From positions 1-64,000 of the forward strand of contig NZ_CBDDRA010000013.1 of assembly GCF_965232925.1 (NCBI RefSeq): a DNA stretch of 64,000 bases. Reading direction: 5' to 3'. The notes under the pieces were generated by a model. That model had not been told where the DNA came from. It was given only the letters and a program-made list of their open reading frames with translations, and did no database searches. Shown here piece after piece: positions 40,440 through 50,360 of the stretch (position 1 is the stretch's first letter; each line of letters starts with the position of its first letter). Source of the stretch: Tumidithrix helvetica. Its GTDB lineage: Bacteria > Cyanobacteriota > Cyanobacteriia > Pseudanabaenales > Pseudanabaenaceae. A program made the position numbers and the translations under genes.

Positions 40440-41402
40440 ATGGGAAAAGTGATTGCAACAGTAAATATGAAAGGTGGCGTTGGAAAAACCACCTTAACTG
40501 TAAATATTGCCACCTGTTTGGCTAAAATCCATCGTAAAAAGGTCTTAGTCGTAGATTTAGATACCCAGATCAGCGCCACCCTAAGCATGATTTCGCCAGC
40601 CGAATTTGCCAAATGTAGAAAAGAAAATCGCACCCTGCGGCATTTGGTCAGTCAAGCGATCGCCAATTATGGCGTACAGGTCGATGCCCCAGCCCAAAAA
40701 GTATACCAAGTCAAGGATATAGTCATTCCCCATGTTTGCAAAGTCAACGGCTTAGATCTACTCGTGGGAGATATCGATCTATACGACGAATTTTTAGTTT
40801 CGGAAATGTTGTACAACCGATCGCAACTGTATGAGGAAAAACAAACTTTTCAACAGACTTGGAGCAAGTTTGAGCAAAATTTAATCAAGGGCATTCTCGC
40901 TCCTGCCATTAAAAACTATGACTTGATCATTCTCGACTGTGCGCCAGGGTATAACCTACTTACCCGCAGCAGTATTATTGCCAGCGATTATTACCTCATG
41001 CCTGCAAAGCCTGAGCCTTTGTCTGTGGTGGGCATTCAACTCCTAGAAAGACGTATTGAGAAACTGCGTGAGATCTATCGAGATGACATGTCCATTAATA
41101 TTCAACTGTTGGGTATCGTATTTACGATGTCAGCAGGCTTTACGCTCAGCCGATATTACAAGAAGGTGATGGATCGAGTCAGTGCGGACTTTAGTAGCAC
41201 AAAAATTTTTAACACTAAAATTCCCAACGATGTCAATATTGCTAAAGCTGTAGATGACTTTGTGCCTGTATCCTTAGCTCATCCAAATTCAGGTAGTGCA
41301 AAAGCATTTGCTGAAGTCTCCGCCGAGCTTTTGAAAAAGCTGGAAGTTTCTTTAGGAAAGAAGGAACAAACTTCAAGGCTAAGTTTGGTTGATTTGGAAT
41401 AA
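40440..41402 (+). CDS. ParA-family ATPase
   Basis: The 320-residue ATPase starts with VNMKGGVGKTTLTVNIA, the deviant Walker A of ParA/MinD proteins with the signature first Lys. It continues with VLVVDLDTQISATLSM (Walker A', Asp) and DLIILDCAPGYNLLTRSS (Walker B). Such proteins segregate plasmids and chromosomes or place cargo. No ParB gene is adjacent, and the gene is single, so it may be an orphan positioning ATPase. It begins 204 bp beyond the divergent XPB partner gene. Confidence 0.85.
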   Translation: MGKVIATVNMKGGVGKTTLTVNIATCLAKIHRKKVLVVDLDTQISATLSMISPAEFAKCRKENRTLRHLVSQAIANYGVQVDAPAQKVYQVKDIVIPHVCKVNGLDLLVGDIDLYDEFLVSEMLYNRSQLYEEKQTFQQTWSKFEQNLIKGILAPAIKNYDLIILDCAPGYNLLTRSSIIASDYYLMPAKPEPLSVVGIQLLERRIEKLREIYRDDMSINIQLLGIVFTMSAGFTLSRYYKKVMDRVSADFSSTKIFNTKIPNDVNIAKAVDDFVPVSLAHPNSGSAKAFAEVSAELLKKLEVSLGKKEQTSRLSLVDLE

Positions 41403-41552
41403 TTTTCCATTGGCAAAGCTAAAACCGAATATTCAACAAACTCAGAGAGAGATTGCTGCTCTGAGCGATCGCCATGCTTGCAAAATGCATAGTCTTCGTA
41501 ATTTTCAAGACCATCGCTACGCAAGTATTCGGAGTTATTTACTTCACGATCC

Positions 41553-42461
41553 TTATGTTTCAACTGCGGCGATTTGACCAAACAGCGATCGCAACCAGGT
41601 ATGCCCTAATTCGTTTTGATTTTTGGTGTGCCATAGCATCGAGACAGCAAAACCTGAAACGGGGATGGGTAAGGGTAGGACTTGTAAAGGCTGAAGTTCC
41701 ATCCAAACACGAGCTAGTCTTTCTGGTAAGGCTGCCAACAAGTCGGTTTGCGCCAAAATAAAACCCGTTAGCAGAAAATGCGGGATGCTCAAGGCAATAT
41801 GCCGTTGCAGGTTTTGCTCCGCTAAATTTCGGTCAATGCGCCCGATCGGATCTTCGCGCAGGGATACCAGGAGATGCGATGCTGCGAGGTAGGTTTCCAA
41901 TGTCAAGGGCGATCGCACTGAGGGGTGATTTTGGCGGCAGACACAGACAAATCGCTCCTTAAATAACTCCTGTTTTTGATGCCATGCTGCCTGTTGCGGA
42001 TGAAAGCCGATCGCTAAATCGATCCGATCTTCGTCTAGCAAAGTCAGAACCTCTTGGCGATCGGTGGCCCTGACTTGAAGTTGAAGATGGGGGGCTTGGT
42101 GCGACAACTGCTGCATCAGCTTCGGTAAAAACACCATCTCCGCATAATCTGACATCCCCAAGCGAAATACCCGCTCTGATGTTTCGGGAAGAAAGCGTTC
42201 TGGCTCGGTCATCGCAGACTGAATTTGCCATAACGCCGATCGCAGCACTTCTGATAATTGCAGGGCTTTGGGCGTAGGCTGCATTCCCGAAGGTGTTTTG
42301 ACCAGTAATGGATCGTCAAACAGATGGCGCAGGCGGGCTAAGGCACTACTGGTGGCTGGTTGGCTCAGTCCAATCCGCATAGCAGCACGGGTGACATTGC
42401 GCTCCTGCATGAGGGCATCGAAGACGACGAGTAGATTTAAATCTACTCCTGCCATATTCAT
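41553..42461 (-). CDS. LysR-type transcriptional regulator
   Basis: LysR regulators bind DNA as tetramers and respond to a small molecule. Near the N-terminus LNLLVVFDALMQERNVTRAA and IGLSQPATSSALARLRHLF give the winged helix-turn-helix. The effector domain starts near VFRLGMSDYAEMVF. The start at 42461 was preferred over upstream ATGs because a 15-bp palindrome (42465-42479) suitable as operator would otherwise fall inside the coding region; the frame is open to 42491. It is divergent from the DJ-1 family gene and probably controls it. Confidence 0.85.
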   Translation of the reverse strand: MNMAGVDLNLLVVFDALMQERNVTRAAMRIGLSQPATSSALARLRHLFDDPLLVKTPSGMQPTPKALQLSEVLRSALWQIQSAMTEPERFLPETSERVFRLGMSDYAEMVFLPKLMQQLSHQAPHLQLQVRATDRQEVLTLLDEDRIDLAIGFHPQQAAWHQKQELFKERFVCVCRQNHPSVRSPLTLETYLAASHLLVSLREDPIGRIDRNLAEQNLQRHIALSIPHFLLTGFILAQTDLLAALPERLARVWMELQPLQVLPLPIPVSGFAVSMLWHTKNQNELGHTWLRSLFGQIAAVET

Positions 42462-42464
42462 GTG

Positions 42465-42479
42465 ATGAATATCATTCAT
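42465..42479. promoter_or_regulatory. Palindrome, candidate LysR operator
   Basis: ATGAAT and ATTCAT flank a three-base centre (15 bp), containing the T-N11-A pattern of LysR sites. It lies in the spacer shared by the LysR and DJ-1 family genes. Confidence 0.4.
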
Positions 42480-42556
42480 ATCAATAATCAATTAGACAAA
42501 TGAGACGATCGTAGCGAAAATCGAGATCGAAAGCACAAGACAAACGCTGAAGAACC

Positions 42557-43297
42557 ATGAGTAAGACGTTAAATCTGTCCAAAACCTCGTCAAAAAAGAT
42601 TTTGATGGTCGTCTCTAATCCTGCGATTTCTACCACATTGGGTTGGCCAGTGGGTTTCTGGGCTTCAGAACTCATCCATGCTTGGTACGAATTTATCGAA
42701 GTCGGTTATGAGGTGACGATCGCCAGTCCCAAGGGCGGCAAGGTGGAATTTGATGGCTTGAGCGATCCGCGCGATGCCAGTGGCTATTCTGCCGAGGATA
42801 TTCTCAGTATGGGCTTCATCCATACCCCTAAACTGATGGCATTGTTAGAAAATACCCCCAGCCTTGATGATGTCAGCGCTGCGAATTTTGATGCGATCGT
42901 GGTAGCAGGCGGACAGGGCCCGATGTTTACATTTCCTACGGAAACGCGACTGCATCAACTCCTCGCCGAATTTTACGAAGCCGAAAAGGTAACCGCTGCC
43001 CTATGCCACGGAACCTGTGCCCTCCTCTACGTGAAATTATCAGATGGGAAGCCCTTGATCGAAGGTAAAACCATGACAGGTTTCGCTAATGTGGAAGAAG
43101 ACTTCGCCGATCGCATTGTGGGTCAAAAAGTCATGCCTTTCCGCATTGAGGATGAAGCCAAAAAGTTGGGAGCCAATTTCATCACGGGTGGCTTGTTTAA
43201 AGAATTCGCTATACGTGATGGAAGACTTGTGACAGGACAACAGCAATATTCTGGCAAACTGACTGCCAAACTGGCGATCGAAGCATTGGGCGTATAA
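42557..43297 (+). CDS. DJ-1/PfpI-family class I glutamine amidotransferase-like protein
   Basis: The 246-residue protein is of the Hsp31/DJ-1-like type. VVAGGQGPMFTFP (about 115-127) carries the oxyanion Gly pattern (usually GGHG) and AALCHGTCALL the nucleophile elbow with the reactive Cys in CHG. Members act as glyoxalases, chaperones or deglycases. LIEGKTMTGFANVEEDF supplies the C-terminal family block. It is read away from the LysR gene and is the likely target. The F420-like oxidoreductase follows on the same strand after 92 bp containing a family-C repeat. Confidence 0.85.
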   Translation: MSKTLNLSKTSSKKILMVVSNPAISTTLGWPVGFWASELIHAWYEFIEVGYEVTIASPKGGKVEFDGLSDPRDASGYSAEDILSMGFIHTPKLMALLENTPSLDDVSAANFDAIVVAGGQGPMFTFPTETRLHQLLAEFYEAEKVTAALCHGTCALLYVKLSDGKPLIEGKTMTGFANVEEDFADRIVGQKVMPFRIEDEAKKLGANFITGGLFKEFAIRDGRLVTGQQQYSGKLTAKLAIEALGV

Positions 43298-43324
43298 CCC
43301 GTAGCGCAGGCATCCTGCCTGCAA
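43297..43324. repeat. Family-C dispersed short palindrome
   Basis: ACCCGTAGCGCAGGCATCCT then GCCTGCAA. Here the arms GCAGGCA and TGCCTGC are complete. It begins at the last base of the DJ-1 family gene. Confidence 0.65.
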
Positions 43325-43389
43325 TCGCTAACATCTAATAGCCAATAGCTAAACGCTATACCAAAATAAATGGAATTTAGGAGGGAATC

Positions 43390-44019
43390 ATGAAGATTGG
43401 CATTCTTGGAGCAGGTAATGTCGGCGGCACATTGGGTGAGGGATGGGCAAAGCAGGGGCATCAAGTTCTATTTGGCGTGCGCGATCGCAGTGCGATCGAT
43501 CTGCAAGTACGACTCGATCGCACGGGAGGAAATGCCAAAGCAGGCTCGATGACAGAAGCCGCCGAGTTTGGCGAGGTGGTGGTTCTCACCGTGCCTTGGG
43601 GAGCAGTGGAGGAGTTACTACCTAGTCTGGGCAACCTAGAGGGCAAGATTTTACTGGACTGCACCAATCCTAACTTCACTGGCGAACCTTCTCAATATCA
43701 TCCTATCTCTGGCGGAGAAAGGGTCGCGGAACTCGTTCCCACTGCGAAGGTCGTCAAGATTTTCAACACGACAGGCTGGGAAAATATGGCAGATCCCCAG
43801 TATGGTTCCGAAGCGATCGCGATGTTCTATGCAGGTGACGATGACGCCGCCAAAGCCGTAGCCGCCACCTTAGCTGCCGATCTTGGTTTCGATCCAGTGG
43901 ATGCGGGTTCTCTATCGAATTCGGGTTTGCTGGAAGCGATCGCGCAACTTTGGGGCAAGTTGGCCTATGGACAAAAGCTAGGGCGAGGTATTGCGTTCAA
44001 ATTGCTAAAACGACCTTGA
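43390..44019 (+). CDS. NADP oxidoreductase, F420-dependent-oxidoreductase-like fold
   Basis: The 209-residue Rossmann protein opens MKIGILGAGNVGGTLGEGWAKQ, with the GxGxxG dinucleotide site. It then has GHQVLFGVRDRS, as in NADPH-dependent F420 reductases, and KVVKIFNTTGWENM. Cyanobacteria of this group generally use F420 little or not at all, so a flavin or other carrier is possible. It keeps company with the DJ-1 family and LysR genes, a common trio for handling reactive electrophiles. An AGGAGGG box sits eight bases before the ATG. Confidence 0.75.
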   Translation: MKIGILGAGNVGGTLGEGWAKQGHQVLFGVRDRSAIDLQVRLDRTGGNAKAGSMTEAAEFGEVVVLTVPWGAVEELLPSLGNLEGKILLDCTNPNFTGEPSQYHPISGGERVAELVPTAKVVKIFNTTGWENMADPQYGSEAIAMFYAGDDDAAKAVAATLAADLGFDPVDAGSLSNSGLLEAIAQLWGKLAYGQKLGRGIAFKLLKRP

Positions 44020-44245
44020 GCAATCGTGAAGAATATTACCCCAACTTGGTTTCGGCATTTAGCGATCGCATAGAGGTTTATTAACCATAGTTCTGCATGA
44101 TTACTGGTCTTTAACTAACGTCATATTTTTCGAAATGATTCAGGCGTCCTTGGGACAGGGTGTTGCACTTCAGATTTGAATCCGCGCTAATCTAAGGCTA
44201 TGTCCAATTTTTCTTCCGCCTGAATAACCGTAAATATTTATATCT

Positions 44246-45907
44246 ATGTCCATCCAGCTAGTCAATAAAATTCATTTTCGGAATTGGCGCGGCGATTTGT
44301 TTGGGGGAGTGACGGCAGCGATTGTGGCACTACCACTAGCCTTAGCTTTTGGAGTTGCCTCTGGTGCAGGTGCGATCGCAGGACTATATGGAGCGATCTT
44401 TGTCGGCTTTTTTGCAGCACTCTTTGGGGGCACACCTGCACAAGTTTCAGGACCAACAGGACCAATGACCGTAGTCGCTACCACAGTGATTGCTTCCTTG
44501 ATCGCAAATTACAAAGACAATCTCGAAACTGCCCTTGCGCTCGCCTTTACAGTCGTGATGTTAGGCGGATTGTTCCAGATTTTACTAGGTGTCATGAAGC
44601 TCGGGCAGTACATTACCCTCATGCCCTATACTGTCATCTCTGGTTTTATGTCAGGGATCGGCGTAATAATTATCCTGTTGCAGTTGCCACCACTACTGGG
44701 CTATGCAAGCACAGGCGCGGTATTAGACACGTTGAAGCAATTACCGAGTTATATAAGCCAGCCCAATCCTGTGGCAATGGGACTGGGAATCCTGACGCTT
44801 TTCTTAGTTTTTGTCGCGCCGCCAAAATTAAACCGAGTTTTTCCTTCACCTCTGATGGCTTTAATCGTCTGTACGATCCTGTCAGTTCTATTTTTTAAGA
44901 ATGCCGATATTTCTCGGATTGGAGCAATTCCTAGCGAACTACCAAAGTTGCGAATGCCCACATTTGGTCTGCGAGAGTTAGCGGATATGCTGCGCTATGG
45001 TTTGACTTTGGGCTTTTTGGGGGCGATCGATTCACTCTTGACTTCCCTCGTTGCCGATAGTATTACCCAAACCCAGCATGATTCAGATAAGGAGCTAATT
45101 GGACAAGGGATTGGGAATGTATTAGCAGGGCTATTTGGGGGCTTGTCAGGGGCTGGAGCAACCATGCGGACGGTAGTCAATGTCAAAGCAGGAGGGAAAA
45201 CCCCGTTATCGGGAATGATTCATGCGGTGGTGTTGCTGATGGTAGTTCTGGTGGCGGGACCACTGACGGCGGTGATTCCCCATGCGGTGTTGGCGGGTTT
45301 ATTGCTTAAAGTTGGCATTGATATTATTGATTGGAACTTCATTAAACGCGCTCACCATCTCTCTTTTACAGGTACTGGTTTAATGTACTTGGTATTGTTT
45401 TTGACTGTATTTATAGATTTAATTACGGCAGTCGTTGTGGGTGCTTTTATTGCGAATATATTAACGATCAAGCGCTTAACTGAACTTCAAAGCGATCGCA
45501 TCCAAGCCATTACCGATCCTGCTTATGCCCACAACCTTAATCCTGAAGAACGGGAATTATTAGCTCAGGCTGAGGGTAAGATTTTGCTGTTTCAGTTGGG
45601 GGGACCTCTGAGTTTTGGGGCTGCCAAAGTTATTTCGCAGCGAATGTCGATCGTTCAAGATTACCAAGCTCTAGTTTTAGACTTGAGTGAAGTTCCAGAA
45701 ATTGGTGTAACGGCTGCACTGGCTATAGAAACAAGTGTATTAGATGCCCTAAAACGCGATCGCCAAGTTTGGATTGTTACGTCCTCTGTACAAGTTAAAC
45801 GCCGCCTTGACAAACTGCAATTACAGAAATTTTCTGAAGTCTATTTTACTGGCGATCGCCTTCAAGCATTACAATCCATTCATTATCCAAACTCACAAGC
45901 AGGATAA
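44246..45907 (+). CDS. bicA: SulP-family anion transporter, BicA-like
   Basis: This is a probable sodium-dependent bicarbonate transporter of the cytoplasmic membrane, part of inorganic carbon uptake. The 553-residue protein has about 12-14 helices followed by a STAS domain (about 445-553). It resembles BicA throughout from memory of that sequence: IHFRNWRGDLFGGVTAAIVA at 9-28, AALFGGTPAQVSGPTGPMTV, YTVISGFMSGIGVIIILLQL, ADSITQTQHDSDKELIGQG. A sulfate or other SulP substrate cannot be excluded without a tree. It is monocistronic, with a hairpin after its stop that serves the convergent gene. Confidence 0.7.
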   Translation: MSIQLVNKIHFRNWRGDLFGGVTAAIVALPLALAFGVASGAGAIAGLYGAIFVGFFAALFGGTPAQVSGPTGPMTVVATTVIASLIANYKDNLETALALAFTVVMLGGLFQILLGVMKLGQYITLMPYTVISGFMSGIGVIIILLQLPPLLGYASTGAVLDTLKQLPSYISQPNPVAMGLGILTLFLVFVAPPKLNRVFPSPLMALIVCTILSVLFFKNADISRIGAIPSELPKLRMPTFGLRELADMLRYGLTLGFLGAIDSLLTSLVADSITQTQHDSDKELIGQGIGNVLAGLFGGLSGAGATMRTVVNVKAGGKTPLSGMIHAVVLLMVVLVAGPLTAVIPHAVLAGLLLKVGIDIIDWNFIKRAHHLSFTGTGLMYLVLFLTVFIDLITAVVVGAFIANILTIKRLTELQSDRIQAITDPAYAHNLNPEERELLAQAEGKILLFQLGGPLSFGAAKVISQRMSIVQDYQALVLDLSEVPEIGVTAALAIETSVLDALKRDRQVWIVTSSVQVKRRLDKLQLQKFSEVYFTGDRLQALQSIHYPNSQAG

Positions 45908-45936
45908 AAAAGCCCCCTTCCAAAACGGTAGGGGGC
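45906..45936 (-). terminator. Intrinsic terminator for the small outer-membrane-like gene
   Basis: GCCCCCT (45912-45918) pairs with AGGGGGC (45930-45936) and is followed, on the minus strand, by six T residues. It lies in the short gap between convergent genes. Confidence 0.75.
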
Positions 45937-45968
45937 GAGGTAGATAAACTAGGATTTAGAGGTCGAAT

Positions 45969-46469
45969 TTAGAATTGGAAGCCTACACCGCCTTGAACGG
46001 AAGTTCCAGCGGAGCCAATGGTCGAGCCACTGATGGGAACGATCGCATTACCATAGAGAAGAACTTGCTTGCTGAGACTAATTTCTGCCCCTGGCTGAAT
46101 CACAAATGATTGGCGATTGCCAGTTAGCGTATTGTTGTTATTTAAGTTAAAGGAGCCACCAGCGCCTAAATATACATTGGTGCGATCGCCAACAGGTAGA
46201 TCATAGGAAACCGTGGGAGTTACAGAGGTTCCACCATTGCCGAATAGAACTGTACTGCGAAGCGAGATAGGTGAATTGTCAAACTTTAAACGACCTGTAA
46301 TATTTGCACCTAAAGCAGATGGGGTAGTGGCAAGGGCATTGAGCGAGACACCTGCGCCCAAGTAGCTACCTGGGATTCTGGGTTCTTCGGCTGATGCAGA
46401 TGAGGCGATCGCGGTAATTGCAACAAGACCAAGTGCGAAAGGGATAGATAATTTGGTAAGAGAATTCAT
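45969..46469 (-). CDS. Small secreted beta-barrel-like outer membrane protein
   Basis: The family is not recognised. A 27-residue signal peptide (LSIPFALGLVAITAIASSASA) ends in an Ala-x-Ala site. The mature part of 139 residues alternates polar and hydrophobic residues with many Gly, Asn and Ser turns (SYLGAGVSLNALATT, VYLGAGGSFNLNNNNTLTGN). It ends VQGGVGFQF with the terminal Phe expected of outer membrane barrels. It is long enough for about eight strands. It has its own terminator, so it is expressed alone. Confidence 0.65.
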   Translation of the reverse strand: MNSLTKLSIPFALGLVAITAIASSASAEEPRIPGSYLGAGVSLNALATTPSALGANITGRLKFDNSPISLRSTVLFGNGGTSVTPTVSYDLPVGDRTNVYLGAGGSFNLNNNNTLTGNRQSFVIQPGAEISLSKQVLLYGNAIVPISGSTIGSAGTSVQGGVGFQF

Positions 46470-46880
46470 ATTGGGTATTTCCTGCTAAACATGAACCTAT
46501 TGACTCGATAATTATTGATGTTGTTCCCAAGATTGTTTAAATTTGTTGGCAAGAATTATGTTTTCTCGTATTTTTTAAAACAGCCTTTTTTATCTATATC
46601 CTTAGAGGTATGCCGTTAGGCGCACAAATATTGTTTTAGCTGAAACTATATCTATATAAAGGATAAGTAGACTATTTCTTATTAGAAAACCATGCAGATT
46701 TCAATTTATTTGTTGTTGTAATAGGCAAAGGAACAAAAAAATATATTTTGCGTCATCCCAACGGAATATATAAAGAATCCGAGGTTGTTCTCTTAAGCAA
46801 TTCTTGATTAAGGAGAAAATAGACTGATGGTTGAAAACCCTCTATAATTTAGGGACTTGCTGCCATTCCCAAGAGTCTCT
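46470..46880. other. Gene-free stretch upstream of the hybrid kinase
   Basis: These 411 bases are AT-rich. No gene, hairpin or repeat shared with the rest of the window was found. Promoters for both flanking divergent genes must be here but were not placed. Confidence 0.4.
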
Positions 46881-49800
46881 ATGAGTAACTTCGACACAGC
46901 ATCTGTTAAGGCAACCATTCTGATCGCCCACAACGAGCAACAGCAAAGTCACCTTCTTACAACGATCTTTGATGAGAGTAACTACAGTGTTAAATCTGTA
47001 CGCACGGGCTCAGCAGCTTTAGAGATTAGCCCAACATCCCTACCCGACTTAATTTTATTGGATCTCATGCTACCTGACATGGACGGTTATGAGATTTGCC
47101 AAAAGCTCAAAGCTCTGCCAACGATCGCCGATATTCCTGTAATTTTCCTAGTTGGGGAAACGGCGATCGCAGACAAAGATAAGGGATTTGAGGTTGGGGG
47201 CGTAGGCTATCTGACGGCTCCTTTCCACAAACGAGAAGTGTTGGCTCAAGTTGAGACGCAGCTCGAGCTGCGATCGCTCCAAAATCAACGCATCCAACAA
47301 ACCCAGCGACTAGAGGAGTTAGAGCTTTTATGCCAAACCACAGCCCAAGCTTTGCAAGCCGCCGAAGAAAAGTTTCCCAAGGCTTTTTACTATAGCCCTA
47401 CACCCTTAAATATTCTCGAATTGGAGAATGGTGAAATTGTCGATGCGAACGAAGCCTTTCTGTATCACTCTGGCTTTACCCGCGAGGAGGTGATTGGTCG
47501 CACAGACTTAGACTTAAATCTCTGGATCGATCTAGCCCAACGAGATCGGATGTATCAGCAGTTAAAAAACGAAGGATATGTGCGTGATTTTGAAGCTTTT
47601 CTGCGTTTCAAGACAGGGCTCAAAACGATGCTTCTTTCCATTGAGGCGATTCAACTGCAAGGGCGAGACTATTTTCTAGTTACCGAACATGACATTACTA
47701 CGCTCAAACAAGAACAGAAAGCTCGCCTCGAGAGCGAGGAGAAGTTTCAAACGCTCGTAGCCAATGTTCCTGGGATCGTTTATCGCTGTCTTTGCGATGA
47801 TAATTGGACGATTGTATTCCTCAGTCATGGAGTCACTGAGATCTCTGGATATTCCCCTGAGTCCTTTATCAACAGTTCTCGCCTCTGGCGCAATATCGTG
47901 CATCCAGAGGATGTGGAAAAAGTGATGCAGCAAACGCGCATAGCCATTGCCGCAAGAAGTTCCTACTCGATCGACTATCGAATAATTCATGCCAACGGCA
48001 GCATTCGCTGGGTTTGCGGAACGGGGCGCGGCTACTATGCCAATGACGGGACGGTGCAATGGTTAGATGGGGTGATCTTAGATATTAGCGATCGCAAAGA
48101 AGCCGAAGAGAAACTCCGCCAAAGCGAAGCCAAACTACGGGAGTCAGAAGCAAAGTTTGCCTCAGCCTTTTACGGCAGCCCATTGGCGATTACGATCGTC
48201 TCTCTAGAGACAAGCCGTTACCTAGATGTCAACGACACTTTTTTGAAATATGCGGAACGCAGTCGCGAACAAGTAATTGGTTATACCACCCTTGAGATTG
48301 GCTTTTGGAGCGAGGATAGCGATCGCAATCGATTCTATCGCGAACTGAATGCGAATGGATTGGTGCGCAATTTTGAGACTTCATATCGCACGGGATCGGG
48401 AGAACTTCGCAGTGCCATTTTTAGCGGTGAGATTATTCAGCTAAATGAAAAGCCACACCTACTGGTGGTGGGTGAGGATATCACCTCGCGCAAACAAACA
48501 GAACTAATTTTGCGACAAAGCGAACAAAAATATCGCGATCTCGTGCAGACCGTCAACTGTATTATTATGCGCGTAAATGTAGAGGGTATTGTCCTCTTCC
48601 TCAATCAATACGGCTTAGAGGTCTTAGGCTATCACGAACCAGAAATTATCGGGCGATCGGCAGTTGGTACAATTCTTCCAGAAAGCGAATTTTCGATACA
48701 AGATCTAGAAATGCTCTACGAGCAGTTTAGTCTACAACCCGAAATGGTTCTGATGAGAGAGGGGCAATATATTAACTCCGATCGCAAACGGTTGTGGTGG
48801 ACTTGGATTGTTAAGCCCATCTTAGACGATCGCGGTCGCGTGGTGGAACTGCTTGGGGTGGGAACCGATATCACCGATCGCAAGCGTTCCGAAGAAGAAT
48901 TAGCGCAGAAAAATTCCGATCTAGAAACAGCCAAACAGGCAGCCGAATCTGCCAATCAAGCCAAAAGCAGCTTTCTTGCCAATATGAGTCACGAACTGCG
49001 CACCCCCCTCAACGCGATTCTGGGCTTTACTCAAGTAATGCAACGCGACCTCAAGCGCGATCCAACTTTTTTTCAACAGGCTGCGGCAGCAAATTTGCAA
49101 ATCGTTCAGAACAGTGGCGAACATCTGCTTTCTCTGATTAACGATGTACTCGATATGGATAAGATCGAAGCTGGACGGATGGAGATCTATCTCCATGCTT
49201 TCAATCTGCATGGACTACTTCAATCTCTCGAAGAGATGTTTCGGCTCAAAGCCCAAGAAAAAGATCTGATGCTGATCTTTGAACGCACGCCCACAGTACC
49301 CCAGTATGTGGAAACGGATGAGGCAAAGCTCCGTCAAATCTTGATTAACCTTTTGGGAAATGCCGTCAAATTTACTGCCACGGGCAGCATTACATTGCGT
49401 GCGAGTGTTGCCAATCAAGCCCTCAAATTTGAAGTTCGAGACACTGGACTGGGCATCAGTTCCGAAGAACTTAAGCAATTGTTTCTGCCTTTTTATCAAA
49501 CTACTTCTGGACAAAAGTCTCAGACAGGTACTGGTTTGGGCTTAACCATTAGCAAAAAATATGTAGAACTACTAGGTGGCAACCTCACTGTGGCAAGTAC
49601 CCCCGAACAAGGTAGTGTGTTTCAGTTTGACATCCCCCTCAAACTGGCTGCACGGATCGCGCTTGAAGGCACTCCGACCTATCGTTCTGTAGTCAAACTC
49701 GCTCCCGATCAGCCCACCTATCGCATTCTCGTCGTAGAGGACAAATGGGAAAGCCGCACCCTGCTGGTGAAATTATTGGAACCCCTAGGCTTTGACCTGC

Positions 49801-50360
49801 GCGAAGCTCAAAATGGTCGAGAAGCCGTAGCAATTTGGGAAGATTGGCAACCTCATTTGATTTGGATGGATATGCGGATGCCCGTGATGGATGGCTATGA
49901 GGCGACGCAGCGAATTCGCGCCCATGTCAAAGGACAGGCCCCTGCCATTATTGCCTTGACAGCGAGTGCCTTGGAACAAGAAAAAGCCACAATCTTATCC
50001 GCAGGTTGTAACGATTACCTGCGCAAACCCTTTCGCGACGATTTGATTTTTGAGAAGATACGCGAACACCTTGGTGTGCAATATATCTATGCCGAAGACG
50101 ATCGCACCTCAATCCCAAGCGATCGCGATCAGTCCGATAGCAACGCTCAGGTCTTAGAAAGTTTGGTGTTCTTGCCGAGTAGCTGGATAAAGCAACTCTA
50201 TGAAGCCGCTACCTTTGCTGATGCAGAGAGGGTGAGCCAATTGGTGGGGGGAATTTCTGATACCGAGCCTCAAGTAGCGATCGCCCTGTTAAAACTGGTC
50301 AAAACCTTTCGCTGCGACGCAATTGCGGACCTGGCAGAAGCAGCACTTGCACAGCAATAG
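46881..50360 (+). CDS. Hybrid histidine kinase with degenerate N-terminal receiver and several PAS domains
   Basis: The 1159-residue soluble kinase starts with a receiver (about 10-125) in which the acidic pair reads ILIAHNEQ and the conserved Lys region reads LTAPFHK, although the Asp in ILLDLMLPDMDG remains. It probably cannot be phosphorylated normally. Four PAS domains follow (about 160-275, 295-415, 430-545 and 560-675), with PAC-like ends ITDRKRSEEE. HisKA has NMSHELRTPLNAILGFTQVM and the ATPase NLLGNAVKF, DTGLGISSEEL and GTGLGLTISKKY. The C-terminal receiver (about 955-1075) is complete (VVEDKWESR, MDMRMPVMDG, LRKPF). A helical tail resembles an Hpt-like segment. ATG at 46881 was preferred to a TTG at 46857. 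Confidence 0.85.
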   Translation: MSNFDTASVKATILIAHNEQQQSHLLTTIFDESNYSVKSVRTGSAALEISPTSLPDLILLDLMLPDMDGYEICQKLKALPTIADIPVIFLVGETAIADKDKGFEVGGVGYLTAPFHKREVLAQVETQLELRSLQNQRIQQTQRLEELELLCQTTAQALQAAEEKFPKAFYYSPTPLNILELENGEIVDANEAFLYHSGFTREEVIGRTDLDLNLWIDLAQRDRMYQQLKNEGYVRDFEAFLRFKTGLKTMLLSIEAIQLQGRDYFLVTEHDITTLKQEQKARLESEEKFQTLVANVPGIVYRCLCDDNWTIVFLSHGVTEISGYSPESFINSSRLWRNIVHPEDVEKVMQQTRIAIAARSSYSIDYRIIHANGSIRWVCGTGRGYYANDGTVQWLDGVILDISDRKEAEEKLRQSEAKLRESEAKFASAFYGSPLAITIVSLETSRYLDVNDTFLKYAERSREQVIGYTTLEIGFWSEDSDRNRFYRELNANGLVRNFETSYRTGSGELRSAIFSGEIIQLNEKPHLLVVGEDITSRKQTELILRQSEQKYRDLVQTVNCIIMRVNVEGIVLFLNQYGLEVLGYHEPEIIGRSAVGTILPESEFSIQDLEMLYEQFSLQPEMVLMREGQYINSDRKRLWWTWIVKPILDDRGRVVELLGVGTDITDRKRSEEELAQKNSDLETAKQAAESANQAKSSFLANMSHELRTPLNAILGFTQVMQRDLKRDPTFFQQAAAANLQIVQNSGEHLLSLINDVLDMDKIEAGRMEIYLHAFNLHGLLQSLEEMFRLKAQEKDLMLIFERTPTVPQYVETDEAKLRQILINLLGNAVKFTATGSITLRASVANQALKFEVRDTGLGISSEELKQLFLPFYQTTSGQKSQTGTGLGLTISKKYVELLGGNLTVASTPEQGSVFQFDIPLKLAARIALEGTPTYRSVVKLAPDQPTYRILVVEDKWESRTLLVKLLEPLGFDLREAQNGREAVAIWEDWQPHLIWMDMRMPVMDGYEATQRIRAHVKGQAPAIIALTASALEQEKATILSAGCNDYLRKPFRDDLIFEKIREHLGVQYIYAEDDRTSIPSDRDQSDSNAQVLESLVFLPSSWIKQLYEAATFADAERVSQLVGGISDTEPQVAIALLKLVKTFRCDAIADLAEAALAQQ

